DNA of 64,000 nucleotides from Bacteroidota bacterium (GTDB taxonomy: Bacteria; Bacteroidota; Bacteroidia; Bacteroidales; Cfx3-03). Location: contig JACAUB010000001.1 in assembly GCA_013390605.1 (NCBI GenBank), positions 4,735,041 through 4,799,040 on the forward strand, read 5' to 3'. Below are positions 56,285 through 62,524 of the stretch, one piece after another (the first letter of the stretch is position 1; every line of letters starts with the position of its first letter). The notes beneath the pieces were generated by a model, which ran no database searches, was not told the origin of the DNA, and was given only the letters and a program-made list of their open reading frames with translations. The translations under genes were made by a program, and so were the position numbers.

Positions 56285-57007
56285 ATGGCAAAACTCTATA
56301 TCATACCAACCCCGATCGGAAACCTTGAAGATATAACCCTCCGCGCATTGCGTATTTTAAAAGAGGTCGACTTCGTGTTGGCCGAAGATACACGTGTAAG
56401 TGGAAAACTACTGCATCACTTTGGTATTGAAAAGCGACTGATGGCTCATCATATGCATAACGAGCATAAATCGGTAGAGGCTATTGCCGGAATGATTATG
56501 ACCGGACTCAGTGTTGCAATGGTAAGCGATGCCGGGACACCCGGAATCTCCGATCCGGGATTTATGTTGGTTCGCGAGTGTCTGAAACAAGGAATAGAGG
56601 TAGAATGCCTGCCTGGTCCCACAGCTTTTGTACCCGCATTGGTAAATTCGGGGCTACCTGTCGACCGATTTCTGTTCGAAGGGTTTCTTCCCCATAAAAA
56701 AGGTCGACAAACCAAGTTAAAGTGGTTAGCACAGCAACCCTATACCATTGTTTTCTATGAATCGCCTTATCGTTTGATCAAGACATTGGAACAGATTGCA
56801 GAATTCTTTGGTCCGGAAAGGTTGGTCTGTGTTTCGCGCGAACTGACTAAGATGTTCGAAGAGAATGCCAGGGGTACAGTCACCGAAGTGCTTAGCCATT
56901 TCAAACAAAAGACCATCAAAGGCGAAATCGTTATCATTGTGGAAGGCTACAACGCCAAGAGTGAAGCAGCTTCAAATGATGCAGAAACCGACGATGACGA
57001 TGAATAG
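56285..57007 (+). CDS. rsmI: 16S rRNA (cytidine(1402)-2'-O)-methyltransferase
   Basis: This SAM-dependent enzyme methylates C1402 in the decoding centre of 16S rRNA. The 240-residue protein has the tetrapyrrole-methylase fold with IPTPIGNLEDITLRALRILK, AEDTRVSGKLLHHF, VSDAGTPGISDPGFMLVREC, PGPTAFVPALVNSGLP and FYESPYRLIKTLEQI. The acidic tail (NDAETDDDDE) is normal for Bacteroidota. It is followed 46 bp later by a NUDIX gene. Confidence 0.96.
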   Translation: MAKLYIIPTPIGNLEDITLRALRILKEVDFVLAEDTRVSGKLLHHFGIEKRLMAHHMHNEHKSVEAIAGMIMTGLSVAMVSDAGTPGISDPGFMLVRECLKQGIEVECLPGPTAFVPALVNSGLPVDRFLFEGFLPHKKGRQTKLKWLAQQPYTIVFYESPYRLIKTLEQIAEFFGPERLVCVSRELTKMFEENARGTVTEVLSHFKQKTIKGEIVIIVEGYNAKSEAASNDAETDDDDE

Positions 57008-57053
57008 TACAATATAATTCAAGAATTGTTTCTCTTTTGAACAGTAATGGAAA

Positions 57054-57491
57054 ATGGAATATACTTATCAATACCCCAGAGCAGCAGTAACAGTCGATAT
57101 TGCGCTATTTAGTAAAGTAGAAAATCATGATTATGTGTTATTAATTCGTCGCGATCGTCCCCCTTTCGAAGGCTGTTGGGCTCTTCCGGGAGGGTTTATT
57201 GAAATGGACGAAACCCTTCTGGAATCTGCATTGAGAGAGTTGGAAGAAGAGACCGGATTAAAGGGTGTAACCTTAAAACAATTTAATGCTTACGGCGATC
57301 CCGGTCGTGATCCCCGCCATAGAACTGTTACAATCGCGTTTATCGGTGTATGCGAAGGTTTACCAGCAGTCACCGGCATGGATGATGCCCGTGAAGCAGC
57401 CTGGCATCCTGTTGAAGCCATCCCATCGTTGGGTTTTGATCATAAATTGATCTTGAATGATGCATTGAAGGTGTATCAGGAAATGAAATAA
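57054..57491 (+). CDS. NUDIX hydrolase
   Basis: This 145-residue protein carries the full NUDIX box: GGFIEMDETLLESALRELEE followed by ETGL, matching Gx5Ex7REUxEExGU. It hydrolyses nucleoside diphosphate derivatives, perhaps ADP-ribose or oxidised nucleotides. The N-terminal YQYPRAAVTVDIALFS and LLIRRDRPPFEGCWALPGG are typical. The 3' 173 bp (from 57319) are also present in a second copy 1 kb downstream, so the intact gene overlaps the left edge of the tandem duplication. Confidence 0.92.
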   Translation: MEYTYQYPRAAVTVDIALFSKVENHDYVLLIRRDRPPFEGCWALPGGFIEMDETLLESALRELEEETGLKGVTLKQFNAYGDPGRDPRHRTVTIAFIGVCEGLPAVTGMDDAREAAWHPVEAIPSLGFDHKLILNDALKVYQEMK

Positions 57492-57698
57492 CGATCCATT
57501 TCTTTGGTGTTTTCTATAATTGGTTAATTGGCTCTGTTTTGTCCCATTAACACACCGTTTTATTTCTTTTTTACAAAGCAACATCCCTCATTCAGATTTC
57601 GATAAATATTAAATCCAATCTCTATGCAGATGGAAAATCACCCCTGTGATTTATCCATGCTGATGGGTTTCTCAAAACTTTCTCGAAGGTAGCTCAAA

Positions 57699-57786
57699 GG
57701 TTTGTCCATAGTTTCTCCATATCTTATAGGTATGGACTAAGTATGGAGGAACTATGGAGAAAGTATGGAGATACCATGGACAAACC
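57699..57786. repeat. Inverted repeat built on an 11-bp phased motif (copy 1)
   Basis: The 23-bp arms at 57699-57721 and 57764-57786 match at 21 of 23 positions; the left arm begins GGTTTGTCCATAG. From 57731 the unit TATGGAnnAAn recurs at 57731, 57742, 57753 and 57764, then CATGGACAAAC at 57775, a period of exactly 11 bp. The left arm contains the same unit on the other strand. Function unknown; a repeat of one helical turn could bind a protein or simply be a mobile hairpin. An identical set lies at 58699-58786. Confidence 0.8.
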
Positions 57787-57907
57787 CATTTGTTTAGGGA
57801 TAGTGTAGAAGTGATTTCCCCTCTGTTTAGACTTTATTGGAGAATGTAATAGAAGGTTGTTGAGCTGTAAGAAAGCAAAAATAATAAAACCGGTTACCAT
57901 ACATTGA

Positions 57908-58069
57908 CTTAGGCATAATTACGCAATTCATCTGCTAGAAAGTAGAACTGATTTAAGGAATATACAAGAATTGCTTGGTCATAAAAGCAGTAAAACAACG
58001 GAAATATACATTCATGTTTCAATAAAAAATTTGCAAAAAATAAAAAGTCCGTTTGATGATCTATTCTGA
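57908..58069 (+). pseudogene. C-terminal remnant of a tyrosine recombinase (copy 1)
   Basis: A 54-codon frame with no start codon, entered from a stop-disrupted frame, reads LRHNYAIHLLESRTDLRNIQ, then ELLGHKSSKTTEIYIHVS, and ends KSPFDDLF. This is the conserved box II of Xer/Int tyrosine recombinases, with the catalytic RH and the nucleophile Tyr in EIYIHV. A frameshift-like break precedes it. Only the last part of a recombinase remains; I cannot tell whether it was an integron integrase or a Xer/phage type. Confidence 0.8.
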
Positions 58070-58109
58070 TTTTTATTAATTAATTTTAGAAAATATATAA
58101 TGACCGAAA

Positions 58110-58177
58110 GGTACACATAGCCAGTTGATTTTGGATGTATAGCATCTCTTTTGGTAATGTTATAAACGAGTTATGCG
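58110..58177 (+). other. Possible attachment site after the recombinase remnant (copy 1)
   Basis: The sequence holds GTACACATAGCC and GTATAGCA and ends ACGAGTTATGCG. The GTTATGCG core at 58170-58177 resembles the G-TTATGC boundary seen after the downstream hairpins (59395 and 60590). It sits about 100 bp after the recombinase remnant, where an attI-like recombination site would be expected. The assignment is inference from position and the short core. Confidence 0.3.
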
Positions 58178-58234
58178 TCATGTTAAGAGAAACCACATCA
58201 ACAATCATTTTTATAAACTTTAATAAATAATCAA

Positions 58235-58318
58235 ATGGAAAAAGATTCATCCTTCAAAGATTTGTTCTATTCTCTTTGCGAAATGTTCGGAGAAAGTCGT
58301 TCAGTGCTGATGGCGAAG
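58235..58318 (+). pseudogene. 5' part of a small ORF (copy 1), cut by the duplication junction
   Basis: It starts MEKDSSFKDLFYSLCEMF and reaches the 1-kb duplication junction after 28 codons. Beyond this it would read out of phase through the NUDIX 3' fragment. It is the same start as at 59235, so copy 1 is an interrupted duplicate. Confidence 0.5.
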
Positions 58319-58491
58319 ATAGAACTGTTACAATCGCGTTTATCGGTGTATGCGAAGGTTTACCAGCAGTCACCGGCATGGATGATGCCCGTGAAGCAGC
58401 CTGGCATCCTGTTGAAGCCATCCCATCGTTGGGTTTTGATCATAAATTGATCTTGAATGATGCATTGAAGGTGTATCAGGAAATGAAATAA
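58319..58491 (+). pseudogene. NUDIX hydrolase 3' fragment in copy 2
   Basis: The last 57 codons of the NUDIX gene, without start, NUDIX box or promoter. It reads TVTIAFIGVCEG and ends VYQEMK, as in the intact gene at 57054. Confidence 0.9.
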
Positions 58492-58698
58492 CGATCCATT
58501 TCTTTGGTGTTTTCTATAATTGGTTAATTGGCTCTGTTTTGTCCCATTAACACACCGTTTTATTTCTTTTTTACAAAGCAACATCCCTCATTCAGATTTC
58601 GATAAATATTAAATCCAATCTCTATGCAGATGGAAAATCACCCCTGTGATTTATCCATGCTGATGGGTTTCTCAAAACTTTCTCGAAGGTAGCTCAAA

Positions 58699-58786
58699 GG
58701 TTTGTCCATAGTTTCTCCATATCTTATAGGTATGGACTAAGTATGGAGGAACTATGGAGAAAGTATGGAGATACCATGGACAAACC
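58699..58786. repeat. Inverted repeat built on an 11-bp phased motif (copy 2)
   Basis: Second copy of the 57699-57786 structure inside the duplication, with the same arms and 11-bp period. Confidence 0.8.
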
Positions 58787-58907
58787 CATTTGTTTAGGGA
58801 TATTGTAGAAGTGATTTCCCCTCTGTTTAGACTTTATTGGAGAATGTAATAGAAGGTTGTTGAGCTGTAAGAAAGCAAAAATAATAAAACCGGTTACCAT
58901 ACATTGA

Positions 58908-59069
58908 CTTAGGCATAATTACGCAATTCATCTGCTAGAAAGTAGAACTGATTTAAGGAATATACAAGAATTGCTTGGTCATAAAAGCAGTAAAACAACG
59001 GAAATATACATTCATGTTTCAATAAAAAATTTGCAAAAAATAAAAAGTCCGTTTGATGATCTATTCTGA
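58908..59069 (+). pseudogene. C-terminal remnant of a tyrosine recombinase (copy 2)
   Basis: Identical to the remnant at 57908-58069 within the second copy of the 1-kb repeat. No upstream recombinase coding sequence exists in either copy. Confidence 0.8.
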
Positions 59070-59109
59070 TTTTTATTAATTAATTTTAGAAAATATATAA
59101 TGACCGAAA

Positions 59110-59177
59110 GGTACACATAGCCAGTTGATTTTGGATGTATAGCATCTCTTTTGGTAATGTTATAAACGAGTTATGCG
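59110..59177 (+). other. Possible attachment site after the recombinase remnant (copy 2)
   Basis: Copy of the 58110-58177 sequence with the GTTATGCG core at 59170-59177. This copy lies next to the first array unit and would be the functional boundary if the array model is right. Confidence 0.3.
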
Positions 59178-59234
59178 TCATGTTAAGAGAAACCACATCA
59201 ACAATCATTTTTATAAACTTTAATAAATAATCAA

Positions 59235-59435
59235 ATGGAAAAAGATTCATCCTTCAAAGATTTGTTCTATTCTCTTTGCGAAATGTTCGGAGAAAGTCGT
59301 TCAGTGCTGATGGCGAAGTTTTCAGCTCGTAACAACTTTTGTGCGGCTCGACAGGAACGTTCCTCAAAATCGGCAGCTGCATATAGTTCCTTACATTATG
59401 CCTTATTATATAGATTGGACACACGCATTATTTAA
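59235..59435 (+). CDS. Small ORF at the head of the accessory array
   Basis: A 66-codon frame starting MEKDSSFKDLFYSLCEMF. The first 28 codons are also in copy 1 of the duplication. The rest (FSARNNFCAARQERSSKS and on) runs through the imperfect hairpin at 59329-59394 and ends beyond it. The ORF is preceded by an AT-rich leader. It may be a truncated cassette gene whose reading frame accidentally continues through a recombination site. I recognise no family. Confidence 0.35.
   Translation: MEKDSSFKDLFYSLCEMFGESRSVLMAKFSARNNFCAARQERSSKSAAAYSSLHYALLYRLDTRII
59329..59402 (+). other. attC-like imperfect palindrome 1
   Basis: The left arm GTAACAACTTTTGTGCGGCT (59329-59348) pairs imperfectly with AGCTGCATATAGTTCCTTAC (59375-59394), about 15 of 20 positions when wobbles and single bulges are allowed. 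A perfect 12-bp palindrome AGGAACGTTCCT (59353-59364) sits in the loop. It is followed by ATTATGCC (59395-59402), like the R' end of a recombination site. Folded single-strand structure with bulges is the hallmark of integron attC sites. Assigned by structure only. Confidence 0.45.
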
Positions 59436-59458
59436 CTGATCGTAAAACACACTTAAAA

Positions 59459-60466
59459 ATGATTGATACAGATCTTCTCAAATCAAATATTAAGATAGTA
59501 CAAAGTGTAATAGATTATTTTGCTGCAAAATCAAATGACGCTGATCGTTTTAGCATAATAAAAGAAAAAGCTATTTTGAATGGGAAAAGATTCAATAGTC
59601 CCAATTCTGAACAATTTATTGGATATGGTTTCTTAGCACCTATGGATTGTATTTTTTATTTATCTGAAAATGGATTTCCAAATTCGGGAAGAGTAATTGA
59701 TGAAGCAATAAGAGCTTTAGAAGAAAATTTATTAATCTACCCCATTGATAAAATGCTTACAACAAGAACTACAGATTTGAGATATAATTTCAATGGCGAA
59801 TTTGCATCTTTTCTGTATAGAAATAATTTAATTCTTAACGTAATATTAGGTTTTGAATATATAATTCAAACATATCGAAAATCTGTTCTTAAGATAGAAC
59901 CTACATTAAATGACGGATCAAAAAGTATTGGTACAGGATTTATTGTAGAATATAATAAAAATACTTATGTCGTTACAAACAAGCATGTAGTTGAAAATAA
60001 TCATGAATTAAGTCTTTACGATGAAAATGATGATATTTTAATTTTTACAAATGTTTTTTTGAATCCGGAAAAAGATGTTGCAATTATTATACTTGAAAAT
60101 AATATTGATATAAATCCTTTTCAATTAAATGAAGATATTAAATTATTAGACGAAATTATTACTATTGGATATCCTTCAGTCCCAATGACAAAATTTGCAT
60201 ATCAGATTTGTCATAAAGGAGAGGTTAATTCATTTGTACAAGATTATTCTAACAATAATATTATATTAATATCAGCAAAAACATCATCTGGGAATAGTGG
60301 TTCTCCTGTAATTGATTCTAGTGGAAGGGTGGTTGGAATTGTAACTCAAGAATTATATGAAGAGGAAGAATTTTATAAAAAAGGGAAATTGCCTTATTAT
60401 GCAGCATTAGCAGTAAAGGATATTATTGAAACGATCGATCAATACATAATAAATAATAGGGTATAA
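59459..60466 (+). CDS. Cytosolic trypsin-like serine protease
   Basis: This 335-residue protein has no signal peptide. The N-terminal 140 residues are mostly helical with no recognised domain (LLKSNIKIVQSVIDYFAAK). The C-terminal part is a trypsin/DegP-like fold with catalytic H176 (VVTNKHVVEN), D206 (EKDVAIIIL) and S280 (SSGNSGSPVID), plus GRVVGIVTQ. Such cytosolic proteases with an accessory N-terminal domain occur in stress and defence loci, but nothing here proves that role. AT content is high compared with the core genes, and the stop codon overlaps an attC-like hairpin. Confidence 0.78.
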   Translation: MIDTDLLKSNIKIVQSVIDYFAAKSNDADRFSIIKEKAILNGKRFNSPNSEQFIGYGFLAPMDCIFYLSENGFPNSGRVIDEAIRALEENLLIYPIDKMLTTRTTDLRYNFNGEFASFLYRNNLILNVILGFEYIIQTYRKSVLKIEPTLNDGSKSIGTGFIVEYNKNTYVVTNKHVVENNHELSLYDENDDILIFTNVFLNPEKDVAIIILENNIDINPFQLNEDIKLLDEIITIGYPSVPMTKFAYQICHKGEVNSFVQDYSNNNIILISAKTSSGNSGSPVIDSSGRVVGIVTQELYEEEEFYKKGKLPYYAALAVKDIIETIDQYIINNRV

Positions 60467-60598
60467 CAGCAAGCTACTACTCGATAAGTCAGGTTGTAGT
60501 GCTTGGTTGGTAGGAAATTAGTGTTTTGAAAATCAACTCTTCGTAGGTAGTTCATCGGTTAAATCCCGTCCTGCGTGCAGCTGCCGACCGTTATAGCC
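60462..60598 (+). other. attC-like imperfect palindrome 2
   Basis: Outer ends TATAAC (60462-60467, overlapping the protease stop) and GTTATA (60590-60595) are exact complements, 134 bp end to end. Inside, CAAGC-T-ACTAC (60470-60480) pairs with GTAGTGCTTG (60496-60505), a 10-bp stem with a single unpaired T. TATAACAGCAA and AGTGCTTGGTTG recur with few changes in the site at 61841. Size and the terminal core resemble long attC sites. No integrase gene is intact nearby. Confidence 0.5.
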
Positions 60599-60681
60599 AA
60601 TGGTAGGTCGACCGTACAAAAATTACGAGCTTAGACATCCTATTCTATTGCGGTGAAAAAATAAAATTATCGCCGCATATT

Positions 60682-60710
60682 TGCGGTAATTAATTCATAT
60701 ATTTACCGCA
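60682..60710. promoter_or_regulatory. Inverted repeat upstream of the Fic gene
   Basis: TGCGGTAA (60682-60689) and TTACCGCA (60703-60710) are perfect inverted copies 13 bp apart. An overlapping CCGCA-tatt-TGCGG hairpin lies at 60673-60686. The repeats end 15 bp before the Fic ATG, a plausible operator or autoregulatory site. Confidence 0.5.
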
Positions 60711-60725
60711 CAATAATATTAGGCA

Positions 60726-61832
60726 ATGGCAAAATACATTTACGAATACGAAAACTGGACAGATTTTTCGTGGCAGGACAAAGCCATAAATGTCGTATTT
60801 GGTGAGGTGCGGCTTATGCAAGGTAAAATAATAGGTCAAATGAATGCTTTGGGTTTTTTTGCTAAAGAAGAAGCCACGTTAACCGCCTTAACCTTAGATG
60901 TAGTAAAATCATCAGAGATTGAAGGCGAATTACTCAATTATGACCAGGTACGTTCGTCCATTGCAAGGCGTTTGGGCATAAACACTGTAGGACTTGTATC
61001 GAGCAGCCGCCACATTGAAGGCGTTGTAGAAATGATGCTGGATGCCACTCAACGATACTCTTTACCTTTAACCGAAAAACGTTTGTTTGGTTGGCACGCA
61101 GCACTTTTCCCTACTGGGTACAGCGGACCTTACTTAATAGAAGTGGGACGATACCGAACTGGTGAAATGCAAGTTGTTTCGGGCGCAATGGGCAAAGAAA
61201 AAGTACATTATAAAGCCGTAAAGCCCGAATTAGTAAAAACGGAAATGGATAAGTTTTTGAATTGGTTCAACAACGAAAGCTGCCTTGACCCTGTTTTGAA
61301 AGCCGCCATAGCACACTTTTGGTTTATCATCATTCACCCCTTTGATGATGGAAACGGCAGAATTGCAAGAGCCATAACCGACATGTTGCTTGCTTGTGCC
61401 GAAGGCAGTGGAGAACGTTTTTACAGTATGTCTAGCCAAATATTAGCCGAACGCAAAATCTATTACGAGGTATTGCAAAAAATGCAACATAGTTCTGGCG
61501 ACATTACTGAATGGATCGACTGGTTTTTACATTGTCTTAAAAATGCGATGCTCTCTACTGAAAACACTACACAGAAAATATTGCGTAAAGCTGAGTTTTG
61601 GAAATTACACGAACACACTCCTATCAACGAACGGCAACGCTTAATGCTTAACAAACTCTTTGACGATTTTGAAGGAAAACTACAAACTTCAAAATGGGCT
61701 AAAATTGTCAAGACCTCTACCGACACCGCCTTACGGGACATAAAAGACTTGGTAGAAAAAGGGATCTTGAAACAAACTGACGAAGGAGGACGAAATGCAA
61801 ACTACGAATTAGTAGACTTTAAATTAGAATAA
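60726..61832 (+). CDS. Fic-family protein with N-terminal inhibitory motif (DUF4172)
   Basis: This 368-residue Fic-domain protein belongs to the family that usually transfers AMP to protein targets. The N-terminal DUF4172 region (YIYEYENWTDFSWQDKAI) contains the inhibitory motif S/TxxxEG/N at residues 62-67 (SSEIEG), placing it in the class with an intramolecular N-terminal inhibitory helix. The Fic motif HPFDDGNGRIAR is at 204-215, and a helical C-terminus follows. All core residues are present, so the enzyme should be intact but autoinhibited. It stands alone on the plus strand between two attC-like structures. Confidence 0.92.
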   Translation: MAKYIYEYENWTDFSWQDKAINVVFGEVRLMQGKIIGQMNALGFFAKEEATLTALTLDVVKSSEIEGELLNYDQVRSSIARRLGINTVGLVSSSRHIEGVVEMMLDATQRYSLPLTEKRLFGWHAALFPTGYSGPYLIEVGRYRTGEMQVVSGAMGKEKVHYKAVKPELVKTEMDKFLNWFNNESCLDPVLKAAIAHFWFIIIHPFDDGNGRIARAITDMLLACAEGSGERFYSMSSQILAERKIYYEVLQKMQHSSGDITEWIDWFLHCLKNAMLSTENTTQKILRKAEFWKLHEHTPINERQRLMLNKLFDDFEGKLQTSKWAKIVKTSTDTALRDIKDLVEKGILKQTDEGGRNANYELVDFKLE

Positions 61833-62169
61833 CCACTGGCTATAAAAGCAAAATACCCGCAAGCCGGGTTTCAGTGCTTTGTTGACAGGTGGATAAACCA
61901 GACGAGGCTGACCCTTCCAGGCCGGTAATTAAAAAGTAATTTTTCCAGTATTTCATGAAAGCTAATCATGACACACCGGCACATTGGAGTCAATCAATAC
62001 TATGCTGATGTTTGTTTACCTGAAAATAAATTTAACTATGAAGAATTCCTGAATTTATGCGTGTGGTTTAAGACGGAGTGAATTATTAAATCTGAAGCCA
62101 ATTGATATTATAATTATTATATGAAATTCAACATGAAAATGATAAATTTAGACTTTAAAGAAAAGTCAA
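61833..62169. other. Gap between Fic and the DinD-like fragment
   Basis: This 337-bp stretch holds the third attC-like hairpin and a small frame (61968-62081, starting MTHRHIGVNQYY, 37 codons, ending WFKTE). The small frame has an ATG and a stop but no clear ribosome site, and I do not recognise it. The last 90 bp are very AT-rich. Confidence 0.3.
61841..61930 (+). other. attC-like imperfect palindrome 3
   Basis: TATAAAAGCA (61841-61850), then ACCCG-CAAGC-CGGGT (61855-61869) and TGCTTT (61875-61880), which pairs with AAAGCA (61845-61850). The stretch AGTGCTTTGTTGACAGG matches the right part of the site at 60496. A clear TTATAGC core is not found after it; GCCGGTAATT at 61921 may be a decayed version. 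It begins 9 bp after the Fic stop. Confidence 0.4.
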
Positions 62170-62484
62170 ATGAAGTCTGACGAGATTAAAAACTTATTCT
62201 CCCAATTTGAAGATGCAGCCTCTGATTTAGAGGGTGTTGAATGTTGGAGTGCACGAGAATTACAAAAATTATTAGGATATAGCAAATGGGATAACTTTGA
62301 GAAAGTAATCCAAAAAGCAAAAGATTCCTGTATGAATGCAGGAGAATTAATAGAAGACCATTTTCCTGACATCAGGAAAATGGTCGAGATTGGCTCAAGT
62401 ACGGATAAAGATAAAGCTAATTTTTACAAATCAAGTATTGCTTCTCGGCATGACTATTTTGACGGTATTAATGCTCCGGTATGA
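62170..62484 (+). pseudogene. Truncated DinD/BRO-N-like protein
   Basis: The 104-codon frame starts MKSDEIKNLFSQFEDAA and shows the N-terminal DinD/BRO-N pattern: GVECWSARELQKLLGYSKW, NFEKVIQKAKDSCMNAG and EDHFPDIRKMVEIGS. Full DinD-like proteins are about 270-290 residues, and here the similarity ends at about residue 78 and is replaced by an unrelated 26-residue tail. DinD is a DNA-damage-induced protein and BRO-N occurs in phages. The truncation suggests a mobile-element remnant. Confidence 0.65.
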
Positions 62485-62524
62485 ATTTTACTTGTTAAAT
62501 CTACTTCAAAAAGAATAAATAAGC

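Larger units (their letters stand above)
57319..58318. repeat. 1000-bp tandem repeat, copy 1
   Basis: The first copy of a directly repeated unit of exactly 1000 bp. It begins inside the NUDIX gene and ends inside the small ORF that begins MEKDSSFKDLF. The neighbouring copy is joined end to end and the reading phase is unbroken. Comparing the copies I see one difference, G at 57803 against T at 58803. The exact length and zero-base junction may be biological or an assembly artefact. Confidence 0.95.
58319..59318. repeat. 1000-bp tandem repeat, copy 2
   Basis: The second copy of the unit at 57319-58318, identical except for the visible G/T change at 58803. It joins directly to copy 1 with no added bases. 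Its right edge (59318) is 10 bp before a hairpin that starts the accessory array. Confidence 0.95.

Noticed and set aside
57699..57786. A CRISPR array in the phased repeats
   Set aside because: The period is 11 bp with no spacers of 25-40 bp, the units are part of a palindrome, and no cas genes are present.
58276..58491. A 71-codon coding frame with a NUDIX-like C-terminus
   Set aside because: It starts out of phase inside the small ORF and runs into the NUDIX 3' fragment; it is created by the duplication junction.
57319..59318. An insertion sequence or composite transposon
   Set aside because: There is no transposase, no terminal inverted repeats at the unit ends and no target-site duplication; the unit ends lie inside genes.
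60726..61832. A Fic/antitoxin two-gene toxin-antitoxin pair
   Set aside because: The inhibitory SxxxEG motif is inside the Fic protein itself, and no small antitoxin gene lies directly upstream.
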